Below, one piece after another: positions 15,676 to 25,174 of a stretch of DNA of 64,000 nt. A program made the position numbers and the translations under genes. A model generated the notes under the pieces. It was not told the origin of the DNA, searched no databases, and saw nothing but the letters and a program-made list of their open reading frames with translations. Source of the stretch: CADEED01 sp035502995 (GTDB lineage: Bacteria; Pseudomonadota; Gammaproteobacteria; Steroidobacterales; Steroidobacteraceae); contig DATJTW010000038.1 of the NCBI GenBank assembly GCA_035502995.1, positions 17,111-81,110 on the forward strand, in the 5' to 3' direction. Position 1 is the first letter of the stretch. Each line of letters starts with the position of its first letter.

Positions 15676-18254
15676 ATCAGCAGCTCTTCCGCCGGCGCGC
15701 GCAGGTTGTAATTGGACGCCATCGCGCGGCCGTACGCGCCCGCGGTCGCGATCAGCAGGACGTCACCCGACGCACACTCCGGCAGCAACCGGTCGTGGCC
15801 GAGGAAATCCGAGCTCTCGCAGATCGGCCCGACCACGTTCGACGCCAGGTTCGCCGGCTCGTCGTAGCGGCTCAGGTTCACGATGTCGTGATGCGCGCCG
15901 TACAGCGCCGGGCGGATCAGCGAGTTCATGCCCGTGGCGACACCCACGTAACGGATGCCGCTCTTCACCTTGGTCTGCGTGACCCGCGCCAGCAACACGC
16001 CGGCGTTCGCGACGAAATAGCGGCCCGGCTCGATCCACAGGTCGACACCCGGGATCGCGGCCTTCACCTTCGCCAGCGCCGCGTCGAGACGTGCGAGATC
16101 CAGCTCGCGTCCTTCGACGCGATCCGGCACGCCGAGCCCGCCGCCGACGTCGATCGTCTTCACATCGGGGAAACGCTTCACGAGACCGACCAGCACCGAA
16201 CCCACCTGCGTCCAGTTGTCGACGTCGAACACGCCGCTGCCGGCATGCGCATGCAGGCCCGCGATCGTCACGCCGCCGGCCTTCGCCAGCCGCGCGACTT
16301 CGTCGAGCTCCTCGACCGGGATGCCGAACTTCGACTGTGCACCGGCCGTCTTCACGTGATGGTGATGGCCACGACCGATGCCGGTGTCGATGCGCAGGAA
16401 CACCTTCTGGCCCTTGAACGCATCGAGCCAGTTCTGCAGCACGAACAGGTTGTCGATCGTCACGTGGACGCCGAGCTTCAGTCCGGCTTCGTACTCCGCG
16501 CGCGGCGCGAAGTTCGGCGTGAAGAGGATGCGGTCGGGTGTCAGGCCCGGCACCACCTTCAGCACGTGCTCGATCTCCGCCAGCGACACGCAGTCGAAGC
16601 CCACGCCGGCCCTGGCGATGGTGCGCAGGATGTCGGGATGCGGATTCGCCTTCAGCGCGTACAGCGCGCGCGAGATCGACTGCAGCGAGCCCACCGACTT
16701 CGCCGCGGACTCCACCTGCGCGAGGTCGTAGACGTAGGCGCTGTCACGCTTCGACAGCACGCCCAACAACGCATCCCGCTTCTCTGCCCACCAGGGTGCG
16801 TGACGGCTCACCGTCGCGGACGGCTGGTTGAACAGCTGCTCCCACGTCGGCCCCATGACGAGATCGCCCGGCAGCGGACGGATCAACAGATCGTGAAGTT
16901 GCTCGACGAGGCGATCGCCCTGGTTCTCGTCGACGACGAACGTGAAGTTCAGGTCGTTCGCGGCCTGGGAGATCAGGTACACCTTCTGCTCTTCGAACAG
17001 CGCCAGCGCTTCGCCGAGCTTGTGCAGGATCGCGCGGATGTTGCGGCCGACCAGCGAGACGCTGGCGCAGGGCCCGATCACGCGCACCGCGGACAGCTTC
17101 GACAGGTCGCGCTGCAGCTTGCCCAGCAGCTCTCCGTCCAGCGTGTTCGCGGCCGGGTCGAGAGATACGGTGACGTTCGTCTCCGACGTCGACACCAGGT
17201 CCACGGACATGCCGTGTTCCTTGAACGTCGCGAACACGTCGGCCAGGAAGCCGACCTGGTGCCACATGCCCGGGCTGTCGAGCGAGATCAGCGTGATGCC
17301 CTTGCGGTTGCAGACGGCCTTCACCTGCGCGCCCGGCGCGGACTCGCCCGTGATCAGCGTGCCTTCGACGTCCGGCGTCTGTGTCGCGAGCACATATAAA
17401 GGTATCTGGTACTGGCGCGCCGGCAGCAGGCAGCGCGGGTGCAGCACCTTCGCGCCGCTGGTCGCGATCTCCTGCGCTTCGTCGTAATGCAGCGCGCGGA
17501 TCAGGCGCGCGGTCGGCGTGGCGCGCGGATTCGCGCTGAACATGCCGGGCACGTCGGTCCAGATCTCGATCTGCTTGGCGCGGATCTTCGCGCCGAGATA
17601 CGCGGCCGACGTGTCCGAGCCGCCGCGACCCAGCAGGCAGGTGTTGCCTTCGCTGTCGCGCGCGATGAAACCCTGCGTGATGACCACCGGCGTCGACGCG
17701 TCGAGCGTCGCTTCGAGCTTCGCGTCCGGCGCGAACGAACACGTGGCCGACAACACGGACGCCTTCGCCGACGCGCCGCGGTCTTCCGCGAGCAGCATGT
17801 CGCGCGCGTCCATCCACGTGACGTCGACGCCCTGCGACTTCAGGAACCGCGAGCCGATCTCGGTGGCCATCAGCTCGCCGTTCGACATCACCCGCGCGCG
17901 CGTGCGATCGGAGAGCTCGCGGACGAGCGCGATGCCGTTCGCCATCTGGCGCAGCTCGTCGAAGTACCCCTGCAGCTGCGGGCTGACGCCCACGCCGAGG
18001 TCGGTCGTCAGCTGGCGGTGGCGATCCTCGATCGCCTTCAGCGCCTCGTCGGGATTGCCGGCCTGCGCGGCGGCCAGCAGCTTCTCCAGCATGTCGGTGA
18101 TCTTCGTGATCGCGGAATGGACCACGAGCACGCGATGGCCGGTTTGCAGACGGCGGTGGACGACCAGGGCGATGTTTCGCCAATTGGCGAGCGTGGAGAC
18201 GCTGGTGCCGCCGAACTTGACGACAACCCAGCGCGACGCGGAGCGCGCGGACAT
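15672..18254 (-). CDS. lysA: bifunctional aspartate kinase / diaminopimelate decarboxylase
   Basis: 860-residue fusion of the first and last enzymes of the lysine pathway. N-terminal kinase: VVKFGGTSVSTLANWRN at residue 10, QGFIARDSEGNTCLLGRGGSDTSAAYLG near 203. Two ACT domains follow (ITLISLDSPGMWHQVGFLADVF near 320). From about residue 500 comes the PLP decarboxylase, with the Schiff-base lysine in YALKANPHPD near 533, HAHAGSGVFD near 655, VDVGGGLGVPDR near 686 and CESSDFLGHDRLLPE near 810. This LysAC architecture is known from Xanthomonadales. Lysine feedback through the ACT domains is expected. It is a single-gene unit. Confidence 0.95.
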   Translation of the reverse strand: MSARSASRWVVVKFGGTSVSTLANWRNIALVVHRRLQTGHRVLVVHSAITKITDMLEKLLAAAQAGNPDEALKAIEDRHRQLTTDLGVGVSPQLQGYFDELRQMANGIALVRELSDRTRARVMSNGELMATEIGSRFLKSQGVDVTWMDARDMLLAEDRGASAKASVLSATCSFAPDAKLEATLDASTPVVITQGFIARDSEGNTCLLGRGGSDTSAAYLGAKIRAKQIEIWTDVPGMFSANPRATPTARLIRALHYDEAQEIATSGAKVLHPRCLLPARQYQIPLYVLATQTPDVEGTLITGESAPGAQVKAVCNRKGITLISLDSPGMWHQVGFLADVFATFKEHGMSVDLVSTSETNVTVSLDPAANTLDGELLGKLQRDLSKLSAVRVIGPCASVSLVGRNIRAILHKLGEALALFEEQKVYLISQAANDLNFTFVVDENQGDRLVEQLHDLLIRPLPGDLVMGPTWEQLFNQPSATVSRHAPWWAEKRDALLGVLSKRDSAYVYDLAQVESAAKSVGSLQSISRALYALKANPHPDILRTIARAGVGFDCVSLAEIEHVLKVVPGLTPDRILFTPNFAPRAEYEAGLKLGVHVTIDNLFVLQNWLDAFKGQKVFLRIDTGIGRGHHHHVKTAGAQSKFGIPVEELDEVARLAKAGGVTIAGLHAHAGSGVFDVDNWTQVGSVLVGLVKRFPDVKTIDVGGGLGVPDRVEGRELDLARLDAALAKVKAAIPGVDLWIEPGRYFVANAGVLLARVTQTKVKSGIRYVGVATGMNSLIRPALYGAHHDIVNLSRYDEPANLASNVVGPICESSDFLGHDRLLPECASGDVLLIATAGAYGRAMASNYNLRAPAEELLI

Positions 18255-18313
18255 ACGTTGATTGACCTCGTCGCGCTCGCGCGCGAACTCACTACTTCAG
18301 GGGAAACGAGTCC

Positions 18314-18541
18314 TTACTGCTCGTCTTCTTCGAACGCGTCTTTCAGATCTTTCTCGAGACGACGATCGGCCAGGACTTCTTCGAGACGGCTCCACGCGGC
18401 TTTGCCTCGTTTGGGCGCGCCGGGCTGCGGACGCACCCGACGATCCACCTTGTCGAGCATGTTGTCGTAGACGGTGTTGTCTTCCGCCTCGGCGAGGAAC
18501 TCTTCGTCTAGATCGAAGCTTTCGTTATCCCGTTCGGACAT
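18314..18541 (-). CDS. small acidic protein, PA3496-like
   Basis: 75 residues, very acidic at the N-terminus (DNESFDLDEEFLAEAEDN) with a basic middle (RRVRPQPGAPKRGK) and an end rich in charge (DRRLEKDLKDAFEEDEQ). The pattern resembles the PA3496 family of putative envelope-integrity proteins, mainly through the closing RRLxKxLxD helix; that family match is from memory and tentative. It lies 59 bases upstream of lysAC on the same strand and may be cotranscribed with it. Confidence 0.65.
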   Translation of the reverse strand: MSERDNESFDLDEEFLAEAEDNTVYDNMLDKVDRRVRPQPGAPKRGKAAWSRLEEVLADRRLEKDLKDAFEEDEQ

Positions 18542-18635
18542 CGTTTATTCGCTGAAAAGACTATTCAAAACAGTGAGTTGCATACCCGGAGGGCAGGCAA
18601 TGAGGCTGCGAACCATAGCAGATTCCGGCTTTGTT

Positions 18636-19469
18636 TCAACTGCGCCGGAATTGCGCGGTCGCGCCGCCGGGAACGGCCGAAATGGGCGCCCCGACCCCGA
18701 GGTTCAAGCCCTGGGCGGCGCTGCCGCGCGCCCGGGCGACCTCCAGGACCTCGAACGAATTGATGAGGCCGACATATTCCCCGGCCTGGGCATCGCCATA
18801 GGTGCGCCGCAGGGGCAGCAACAGCCCGCCGATCAACGCCGTCGGCATGTCGAGCGCGACCACGGCCGGCGCCTCGATGTTCGAGATGAGGTTGCCGAAC
18901 CGGTCGACGGCGACGATGACGCCCTCGATGCCGCCGTCCGCGCGCGGCTGCGTGTGCGGCCAGCCGGTGGCGTTCAACGTGGTGATCTCGGTGCCGATGT
19001 CGAGCGGGTTGCAACGGTTCGACGCCAGCGCCGCCGCCAGCGGCGCGAAGATGTCGCGACCATGGAACGTGGCGCTGACGTCGCTGACGCCGTACTTCAC
19101 CAGCTTGGCGTTCTCGACGCGGATGATGCGATCGACGCGGCCGCGCGCGGCCAGCGGCGCGAGCAGCCCGTTGTCAGGAGCTAACAGCGCCTGGTCGCCG
19201 GCCAGCACCACGACGAGGTCGCGCGGCGTTCCGACACCGGGATCGACGACCGCCACGTGCAACGTGCCGGCCGGGAAATAACGCAGCGCGCGCGACAGCC
19301 AGAACCCGGCTTCGATCGGCTGGAAGGCGCTGACCTCGTGCGCCATGTCGACGAAGCGCAGCTCGGCGGCGTGCGCCAGCATCACGCCCTTCATGATGCC
19401 GACGAACGGTTCACGCAGGCCGAAGTCGGTGGTTAGCGTGACGAGGCCATTGGCGCGAAATCCAGCCAT
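18636..19469 (-). CDS. SAM hydroxide adenosyltransferase (DUF62 family)
   Basis: 277-residue member of the family that hydrolyses S-adenosylmethionine to adenosine and methionine (also related to fluorinases and chlorinases). Motifs: LVTLTTDFGLREPFVGIMKG at the start, VAVVDPGVGTPRDLVVV near 80, LLAPDNGLLAPL near 98, HGRDIFAPLAA near 138 and VDRFGNLISNIE near 180. ATG 19469 (MAGFRANG) is chosen because AGGAGG stands just upstream; the frame is open 12 codons further. The divergent neighbour starts only 26 bases away. A halogenase-type activity is less likely because hydrolases dominate the family. Confidence 0.9.
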   Translation of the reverse strand: MAGFRANGLVTLTTDFGLREPFVGIMKGVMLAHAAELRFVDMAHEVSAFQPIEAGFWLSRALRYFPAGTLHVAVVDPGVGTPRDLVVVLAGDQALLAPDNGLLAPLAARGRVDRIIRVENAKLVKYGVSDVSATFHGRDIFAPLAAALASNRCNPLDIGTEITTLNATGWPHTQPRADGGIEGVIVAVDRFGNLISNIEAPAVVALDMPTALIGGLLLPLRRTYGDAQAGEYVGLINSFEVLEVARARGSAAQGLNLGVGAPISAVPGGATAQFRRS

Positions 19470-19495
19470 GGGAACCTCCTGTAGACTGCGCGACC

Positions 19496-22400
19496 ATGTC
19501 GACAACCGCCGCCGCTGTCAATCAGCCCGCCTCTCCCGCCGCCGCCGTTTCCACCTTCACGCTCGCCCTGCTCTGCGCCTGCTTCGTGTTGAGCGGCTTC
19601 GCGGCGTTGATCTATCAGACCGCGTGGATGCGCCAGTTCGCGATCGTGTTCGGCACGTCCGAGCTCGCCGTGGCGACGGTGCTCGCGGCCTACATGGCCG
19701 GCCTCGCGCTGGGCGCGTGGCTCGCGGAGCGATTCCTGCCGCGCGTCGACCGGCCGGTGATGACGTACGCGTTGCTCGAGCTCGGCATCGCGGCCGGCGC
19801 GGTGCTTGCGGTGCCTGCCCTTCTCTTTGTATCGACGCTGGGGCTGCAGGCGCTGTTCGGCGGACAGGCGTCGCCGCCCTCGAGCGACCACGCGGCCACC
19901 ACTCTTTTCTATCTGCTCAGCGCCTTCGTGGCGCTGGCGCTGCCGACCACGCTGATGGGCGCGACGCTGCCGCTGCTGGCGCGCTACGCGGTGTCCGAGG
20001 AAAAGCAGATCGGCCGGCGCATCGGCGCGCTGTACGCGATGAACACGGCCGGCGCCGTCGCGGGCGCGCTGGTCACGGCGTTCGTGCTGCTGCCGATGCT
20101 GGGCCTCAGCCACACAACGTATTTCGCGGCCGCGGTCAACGCGCTGGTGTTCATTCTCGCGGTGATGCTCGCGAAGCGCGTACCGTATACACCGCCACCG
20201 AAGGGCTACGAACTCGACGGGCCGGCGTGGCGACTGTCGATGCCGAAGCCCGTGCGCACGCAAACCTTCCGCGACCTGCCCGGTCCGGCGTGGGTGCTGC
20301 CGCTGATGCTTGCGGCCGGCGCCGTCGCGTTCTTCCAGGAAGTCTTGTGGAGCCGGATGTTCGCGCACGTGATGGGCAGCAGCATCTACGCGTTCGGCGT
20401 GATGGTCGCGAGCTTCCTCACCGGCATCGCGCTGGGCGGCGGCCTCGGCGCGGCCGTCGCGCGCAGCCGCGAGACCGCCGCGGCGGCGCTGGGCGCCGCG
20501 CTGATCGTCGCGGCGTTCGCGGCCGGCGTCGCGTACCTGAAGCTCGAGAGCCTGCTGCCGGGCTCGGCCGGCCTGATGAAGAACGTGCGGGCCATCGCCG
20601 GCGTCGAGTTGCCGATGAACGCGCTGCTGGCCGGCCTGCTGCTGCTGCCGATGACCGTGGCCATCGGCATGACCTATCCACTCGCGGTGCGCGTGCTGGC
20701 GAACGACGCCGCCGACGCGGCGCCGGCGAGCGCGCGCGTCTACGCCTGGAACACGGTGGGTGCGATCGTCGGCTCGCTGGCAGCGGGCTTCGTGCTGATC
20801 CCGGCGCTGAAATACGAAGGCGCGATCCGTGTCGCCGTCTGGGCCAGTGCCGCGCTCGGCGTCGCCGCGTTGTGGCTGGTCGCGCGCGTGAACCGGCCGT
20901 TTGCCGCCGTCGCCACGCTGCTCGCGCTCGTCACGCTCGGTTTCCAGCCGCAGCCGCCGATGAAGCTGCTGGTCACGTCGCCGATGAACGTCGGCACGAC
21001 CGGCCGCGTGTTGTCGTACGACATCGGGCGCAGCGCCAGCGTCGTGATGTTGTCGAAGGACGGCGAGCTCGAGCTGCGCACGAACGGGCTGCCCGAGGCC
21101 ATCATGGACGGCACCGGCTCGCTGCCGCGATTCAGCGGCGAATACTGGCTGACGCCGATCGCCGCGATCGCGCGACCCGCGGCGCGCGACATGCTGGTGG
21201 TCGGTTTCGGCGGCGGCGTGGTCATCGAGAACGTCCCGCCGTCGATCGAGCGCGTCGACGTCATCGAGCTGGAGCCCAAGGTCATCGAGGCGAACGCGAA
21301 GTCGGTCGCGCTGCGCCGGCGCAATCCGCTCGGCGACTCGCGCGTCAACATCGTCCTCAACGACGCGCGCGGCGCGTTGCAGCTCACCCGCAAGAAGTAC
21401 GACGCGATCGTCTCGCAACCGTCGCATCCCTGGACCGCCGGCGCCTCGCACCTGTACACACGCGAGTTCATGCAGCTCGCGCACGAGCACCTGAATCCGG
21501 ACGGCGTGTTCGTGCAGTGGATGAATGTGATCTTCATGGACGCCGACGTGCTGCGCTCGCTGACTGCGACGCTGCTCGACGTCTATAAAGAGGTGCGCGT
21601 CTACCGGCCGGACCCCAACACGCTGCTGCTGCTCGCCAGCGATGCGCCGCTGAACCTCGAAACCAACCTGGCCACCACCGGCGAGCCGTTGCGCAGCGCG
21701 CCGCTGCACTACCAGCGCTTCGGCATCAACAACGCCGAGGACCTCGTCTCCGCGCTGTATCTAGACACGGCCGGCGCGCGCCGCTTCGCCGCCGACGCTC
21801 CCATCATCACCGACGACGACAACCGCATGGCGACGTCGAGCGTCTACGAACGCAGCCTCGGCCTGAACGGCGACAGCAGCGGGCGGCTGCTGGCCGGCGA
21901 GGATCCGCTGCGCGCGGCCGATTCGTTCGTGTACCGCGACCTGCGCACGCAGCTGGATTTCCCGTACATCGCGCGCCGCACCGGCGTCTTCTCGCTGCTC
22001 GACCCGAGCCTCGCCGACCGCGTCGGCGCCATGGCCTCGAACCTCGGCGACGAGGCCGACGCCGATTACGTGAAAGGGTTCTGGTACCGCACGCGCGGAC
22101 AGAACGCGCGCGCCGCCGAGAGCCTGCGGCTGAGCATCGACGAACATCCCGGCGACGCGCGGCTGCGCGCGGAATTCCTCGGGCCCTGGCTGCCGCAGAT
22201 CGTCCAGGGCAACGCGCCGCCGGAGATCGCCGAGGTGGCCGCGGGCCTCGATGCGCGCGGCAAATTCCTCGTGGACACGTTGAAGCTCGCGGCGAAGTCC
22301 GAGTGGTTGCAGGTGGCGCGCGCCGACGAACAACTCGCGACGATTGCCTGGACGGACGAGTGGTTCGCCGAAGCCAACGACCTGCGCATCAACTGGCGCG

Positions 22401-22741
22401 TGCGCGTGACGAACCCGGCGCAGCAGGCGCACTACGCCGAAGAGGCGTTGCGCATGATCGACCGCGTCTGCCTGCTGAATCCGACGCTGGGGTTGTACGG
22501 CTACCGCGTGCGCGCCGGCTTCGCGATGCAGCGGCCGGACATCGTGCTGGAGTCCGTGGCCAGCTACTCGAAGTTCGCGGCGGCGCTGGTGCGCTCGCGC
22601 GTGAAGACCGTGGAGACGTTGCGCTCGGACCAGAAGGCCCTCACGGCCATCCTCGACGACGCCGCGAAGCTGTCCGGCGTCGATGCAGCCCGGCTCGGCG
22701 AAGTGCGCGGCGCGGTCGCCGACCTGGCGAAGATCGGCTAG
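19496..22741 (+). CDS. membrane-fused spermidine-synthase-like protein
   Basis: 1081 residues. The first 480 or so contain about 12 to 14 hydrophobic helices in an MFS-like array (LALLCACFVLSGFAALIYQTAW near residue 22; MNTAGAVAGALVTAFVLLP near 182). A Rossmann methyltransferase-like spermidine synthase domain follows: VVGFGGGVVIEN near 567, RVDVIELEPKVIEAN near 584, NIVLNDARGALQLTRKKYDAIVSQPSHPW near 620. The last 300 residues are soluble helices without a domain I recognise. Such fused proteins are widespread but their product is not established; true spermidine synthesis is unproven. No convincing Shine-Dalgarno precedes the ATG. Confidence 0.88.
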   Translation: MSTTAAAVNQPASPAAAVSTFTLALLCACFVLSGFAALIYQTAWMRQFAIVFGTSELAVATVLAAYMAGLALGAWLAERFLPRVDRPVMTYALLELGIAAGAVLAVPALLFVSTLGLQALFGGQASPPSSDHAATTLFYLLSAFVALALPTTLMGATLPLLARYAVSEEKQIGRRIGALYAMNTAGAVAGALVTAFVLLPMLGLSHTTYFAAAVNALVFILAVMLAKRVPYTPPPKGYELDGPAWRLSMPKPVRTQTFRDLPGPAWVLPLMLAAGAVAFFQEVLWSRMFAHVMGSSIYAFGVMVASFLTGIALGGGLGAAVARSRETAAAALGAALIVAAFAAGVAYLKLESLLPGSAGLMKNVRAIAGVELPMNALLAGLLLLPMTVAIGMTYPLAVRVLANDAADAAPASARVYAWNTVGAIVGSLAAGFVLIPALKYEGAIRVAVWASAALGVAALWLVARVNRPFAAVATLLALVTLGFQPQPPMKLLVTSPMNVGTTGRVLSYDIGRSASVVMLSKDGELELRTNGLPEAIMDGTGSLPRFSGEYWLTPIAAIARPAARDMLVVGFGGGVVIENVPPSIERVDVIELEPKVIEANAKSVALRRRNPLGDSRVNIVLNDARGALQLTRKKYDAIVSQPSHPWTAGASHLYTREFMQLAHEHLNPDGVFVQWMNVIFMDADVLRSLTATLLDVYKEVRVYRPDPNTLLLLASDAPLNLETNLATTGEPLRSAPLHYQRFGINNAEDLVSALYLDTAGARRFAADAPIITDDDNRMATSSVYERSLGLNGDSSGRLLAGEDPLRAADSFVYRDLRTQLDFPYIARRTGVFSLLDPSLADRVGAMASNLGDEADADYVKGFWYRTRGQNARAAESLRLSIDEHPGDARLRAEFLGPWLPQIVQGNAPPEIAEVAAGLDARGKFLVDTLKLAAKSEWLQVARADEQLATIAWTDEWFAEANDLRINWRVRVTNPAQQAHYAEEALRMIDRVCLLNPTLGLYGYRVRAGFAMQRPDIVLESVASYSKFAAALVRSRVKTVETLRSDQKALTAILDDAAKLSGVDAARLGEVRGAVADLAKIG

Positions 22742-23794
22742 CTACTGCGCCGGCGCCGGCGGAGCGGCCGGCGGCACGCCGCCCGCGGGCGCGCCTGCCG
22801 TGACGACCGGTGCCGTGGCGACCGGTGCCGTCGCGAGCGTGGCCGCCGGGACGTCGTCGAGATCCACTTCCAGGCCGATCGTCTGCGGCATGCCGGTCGC
22901 GTTCTTCAGCTCCGCCATCACGAAGTCCCAGTGGATCGCCGCGGGCGTTTCGCCCAGCGCGGCATTCGCCATCGCGTAGAACTGTTCGATGTCGACGGCG
23001 GCCTGCTGCCCCTCCTCGTCCACCGGCGGATGCACCTCGAGCCAGACCTTGCCGTCGACGCGCGCGACCTTCACGGGCTCGTTGATCAGCCACACGGGCG
23101 TATTCACCGGCACCTTCGGAAACAGCGCTTCGATGTCCTCCGGATACATGCGGATGCAGCCGTGCGTGATCGCCATGCCGACGGCGATGGGGTTGTTCGT
23201 GCCGTGGATCAGATAGGCGCCGGGATGGATGTCGAGGCGCATCGCATACAGGCCCAGCGGATTGTCGGGGCCCGACTTCACGATCGCCGGCAGCGGATCG
23301 CCGCGTTCCGCATGTTCCTTGCGCACGGACTCCGGCGGCGTCCACGTCGGGTTCTTTCGCTTGTCGATGACGCGCGTCTTCCCCAGCGGGGTCGACCAGT
23401 CCATCTTGCCGATGCTGACCGGGTACGTGATGACGATCGGCGTCTCGCCCTTCTTCACCTTCGGGTAATAGTAGAGACGGTGCTCGGGCAGATTGACGAC
23501 GATGCCCTCGCGCGGACCCGGCGGCAGCAGGCGCTGGCCCGGGATGACGATGGGCGTGCCTTCGCCCGGCAGCCACAGGTCGACGCCGGGGTTCGCGCGC
23601 TGGATCTCTTCGTAGCCCAAGCTGTATCGGCGGGCGAGGTCGGGCAACGTGTCGTCACCGAACGCGGTGATGACTTCCGTGTCGCCGAAGATCAGCGCGT
23701 CCGCGCTCGTCAGCGCGTAGTCCGTCGCGCCGGCCGGCGCCGCGATGAACGCGCCGGAGAAAACAGCCACCGCTGCGAAAGCCCTCGTCCGCAT
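22742..23794 (-). CDS. L,D-transpeptidase (YkuD family)
   Basis: 350-residue exported peptidoglycan cross-linking enzyme of the ErfK/YbiS/YcfS group. Signal peptide residues 1-23 (AAPAGATDY). A LysM-like region near 45-85 (DDTLPDLARRYSLGYEEIQRAN) is followed by the YkuD domain. The catalytic motif is HGCIRMYPEDIEALF near residue 212, with the conserved HPGAYLIHGTN preceding. The C-terminus ends in an Ala/Pro/Val-rich low-complexity tail. It is divergent from apt and single-gene. Confidence 0.93.
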   Translation of the reverse strand: MRTRAFAAVAVFSGAFIAAPAGATDYALTSADALIFGDTEVITAFGDDTLPDLARRYSLGYEEIQRANPGVDLWLPGEGTPIVIPGQRLLPPGPREGIVVNLPEHRLYYYPKVKKGETPIVITYPVSIGKMDWSTPLGKTRVIDKRKNPTWTPPESVRKEHAERGDPLPAIVKSGPDNPLGLYAMRLDIHPGAYLIHGTNNPIAVGMAITHGCIRMYPEDIEALFPKVPVNTPVWLINEPVKVARVDGKVWLEVHPPVDEEGQQAAVDIEQFYAMANAALGETPAAIHWDFVMAELKNATGMPQTIGLEVDLDDVPAATLATAPVATAPVVTAGAPAGGVPPAAPPAPAQ

Positions 23795-23817
23795 CCCAAA
23801 ACCTCGTAACCGCTTGT

Positions 23818-24396
23818 ATGGACACAGTCTTGCACAAATCCCTACACTCGGCCGCCGTGAATTCAGAACAACACCAGTTCCTGCGGAATTCCATCCGCAC
23901 CATCCCCGATTATCCGAAGCCCGGCATCCAGTTCCGTGACATCACGACGCTGCTGCGGGATTCCCGGGCGTTCGGCCTCGCCATCGACGCGCTGGCCGAG
24001 CCGTGGCGGGACGACGTCCGGATCGACAAGGTTGCCGGCATCGAGGCGCGCGGTTTCATTCTGGGTGGAGCCGTGGCGCACCGGCTGCAGGCAGGATTCA
24101 TCCCGATCCGCAAGCGCGGCAAGTTGCCGCACGAAACGGTCCGCGTCGCCTACTCGCTCGAGTACGGCGTCGACGAGATGGAGATGCACCGGGATGCGGT
24201 GAACCCAGGCGAGCGTGTGCTGCTGATCGACGACCTGATCGCGACCGGCGGCACCGCGGCCGCGGCGGCACAGCTGCTGCAGTCGGCGGGCGCGCAGGTG
24301 ATGGCCGCCTGCTTCGTCATCGACCTTCCCGACGTGGGCGGAGCCGCGAAGCTGCGCGCCACCGGCATCGAGGTGCAATCGCTGCTGACGTTCTGA
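23818..24396 (+). CDS. apt: adenine phosphoribosyltransferase
   Basis: Purine salvage enzyme making AMP from adenine and PRPP. Core motifs: IPDYPKPGIQFRDITTLL near residue 30, GIEARGFILGGAVAH near 73, and the PRPP loop VLLIDDLIATGGTAAAAAQLL near 137. The frame from ATG 23818 gives 192 residues. A GTG at 23857 (M-NSEQHQFLRNSI) would give 179 residues and an N-terminus closer to family length; neither has a clear Shine-Dalgarno, so the start is uncertain. Divergent from the L,D-transpeptidase gene. Confidence 0.93.
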   Translation: MDTVLHKSLHSAAVNSEQHQFLRNSIRTIPDYPKPGIQFRDITTLLRDSRAFGLAIDALAEPWRDDVRIDKVAGIEARGFILGGAVAHRLQAGFIPIRKRGKLPHETVRVAYSLEYGVDEMEMHRDAVNPGERVLLIDDLIATGGTAAAAAQLLQSAGAQVMAACFVIDLPDVGGAAKLRATGIEVQSLLTF

Positions 24397-24412
24397 CAAT
24401 GAGGGAGGCAAG

Positions 24413-25174
24413 ATGCTTCGGCTGTACCACTGGGAACCCAATGCGAATTCCGGCAAGCCGATGCTCACCCTCGCCGAGAAAGGCGTGCCGTTCGAGAGCC
24501 ACTATCTCGACCTGCTGAAGTTCGACCAGCACCAGCCTGACTACCTGAAGGTGAACCCCGACGGCACCATTCCCGCGATGGTGCACGGTTCGAACGTGCT
24601 CACCGAGTCGACGCCGATGATGGAATACGTCGACGACCAGTTCCCCGGACCGCCGTTGAAACCCGCCGACGCGATCGAGCGCTGGCGCATGCGCTGGTGG
24701 ATGCGTTTCTTCGACAGCTACTTCGCGCCGTCGCTGAGCATGATCGGCTGGGCGGTGTTCGTCGGGCCTTCGGTGCGGCACCGGCCGCGCGCGGAGCTGG
24801 AAGCGGCGATCGCGCGCATCCCGCTCGAATCGCGCCGGATCGCGTGGCGCAAGGCGATGTTCAACGAGTTCTCGGCCGAGGAGCTGGACGAGTCGCGACG
24901 CCGCGTGAGCTTCTGCACCGGCGTGCTCGAGGAACATCTCGGCAAACACGAATGGATCGCCGGCCGGACGTTTTCGCTGGGCGACATCAACGGCTTCAAT
25001 CTCGGTTACGCGCTGCCGCTGTCGCAGCCCGACCGGTGCAACGACGAGAAAACGCCGCGCATCATGGAGTGGCTGCGCCGAATCTACGAACGCCCGGCGA
25101 CGAAGCAGACCTGGAAGCTCGGCCGCACCGCGATGGCGGAGCGCGTGAAGTTCCTGGAGCGCGCCCATGCTTGA
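24413..25174 (+). CDS. glutathione S-transferase family protein
   Basis: 253 residues, thioredoxin-fold N-terminus (LRLYHWEPNANSGKPMLTLAEKGV; EYLK-type loop VNPDGTIPAMVHG; GSH-site TESTPMMEYVDDQF near 64) and all-helical C-terminus (GRTFSLGDINGFNL near 186). GGAGG stands before ATG. It forms a run with a second GST and an alpha/beta hydrolase through overlaps. Substrate unknown. The pairing of two divergent GSTs resembles the paired GSTs of Sphingobium lignin-ether cleavage, but nothing specific supports that here. Confidence 0.88.
   Translation: MLRLYHWEPNANSGKPMLTLAEKGVPFESHYLDLLKFDQHQPDYLKVNPDGTIPAMVHGSNVLTESTPMMEYVDDQFPGPPLKPADAIERWRMRWWMRFFDSYFAPSLSMIGWAVFVGPSVRHRPRAELEAAIARIPLESRRIAWRKAMFNEFSAEELDESRRRVSFCTGVLEEHLGKHEWIAGRTFSLGDINGFNLGYALPLSQPDRCNDEKTPRIMEWLRRIYERPATKQTWKLGRTAMAERVKFLERAHA

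Noticed and set aside
19433..21709. 758-codon minus-strand open frame opposite the spermidine-synthase-like gene
   Set aside because: No recognisable motif, His/Arg/Gln-rich antisense artefact; the opposite strand has a clear protein.
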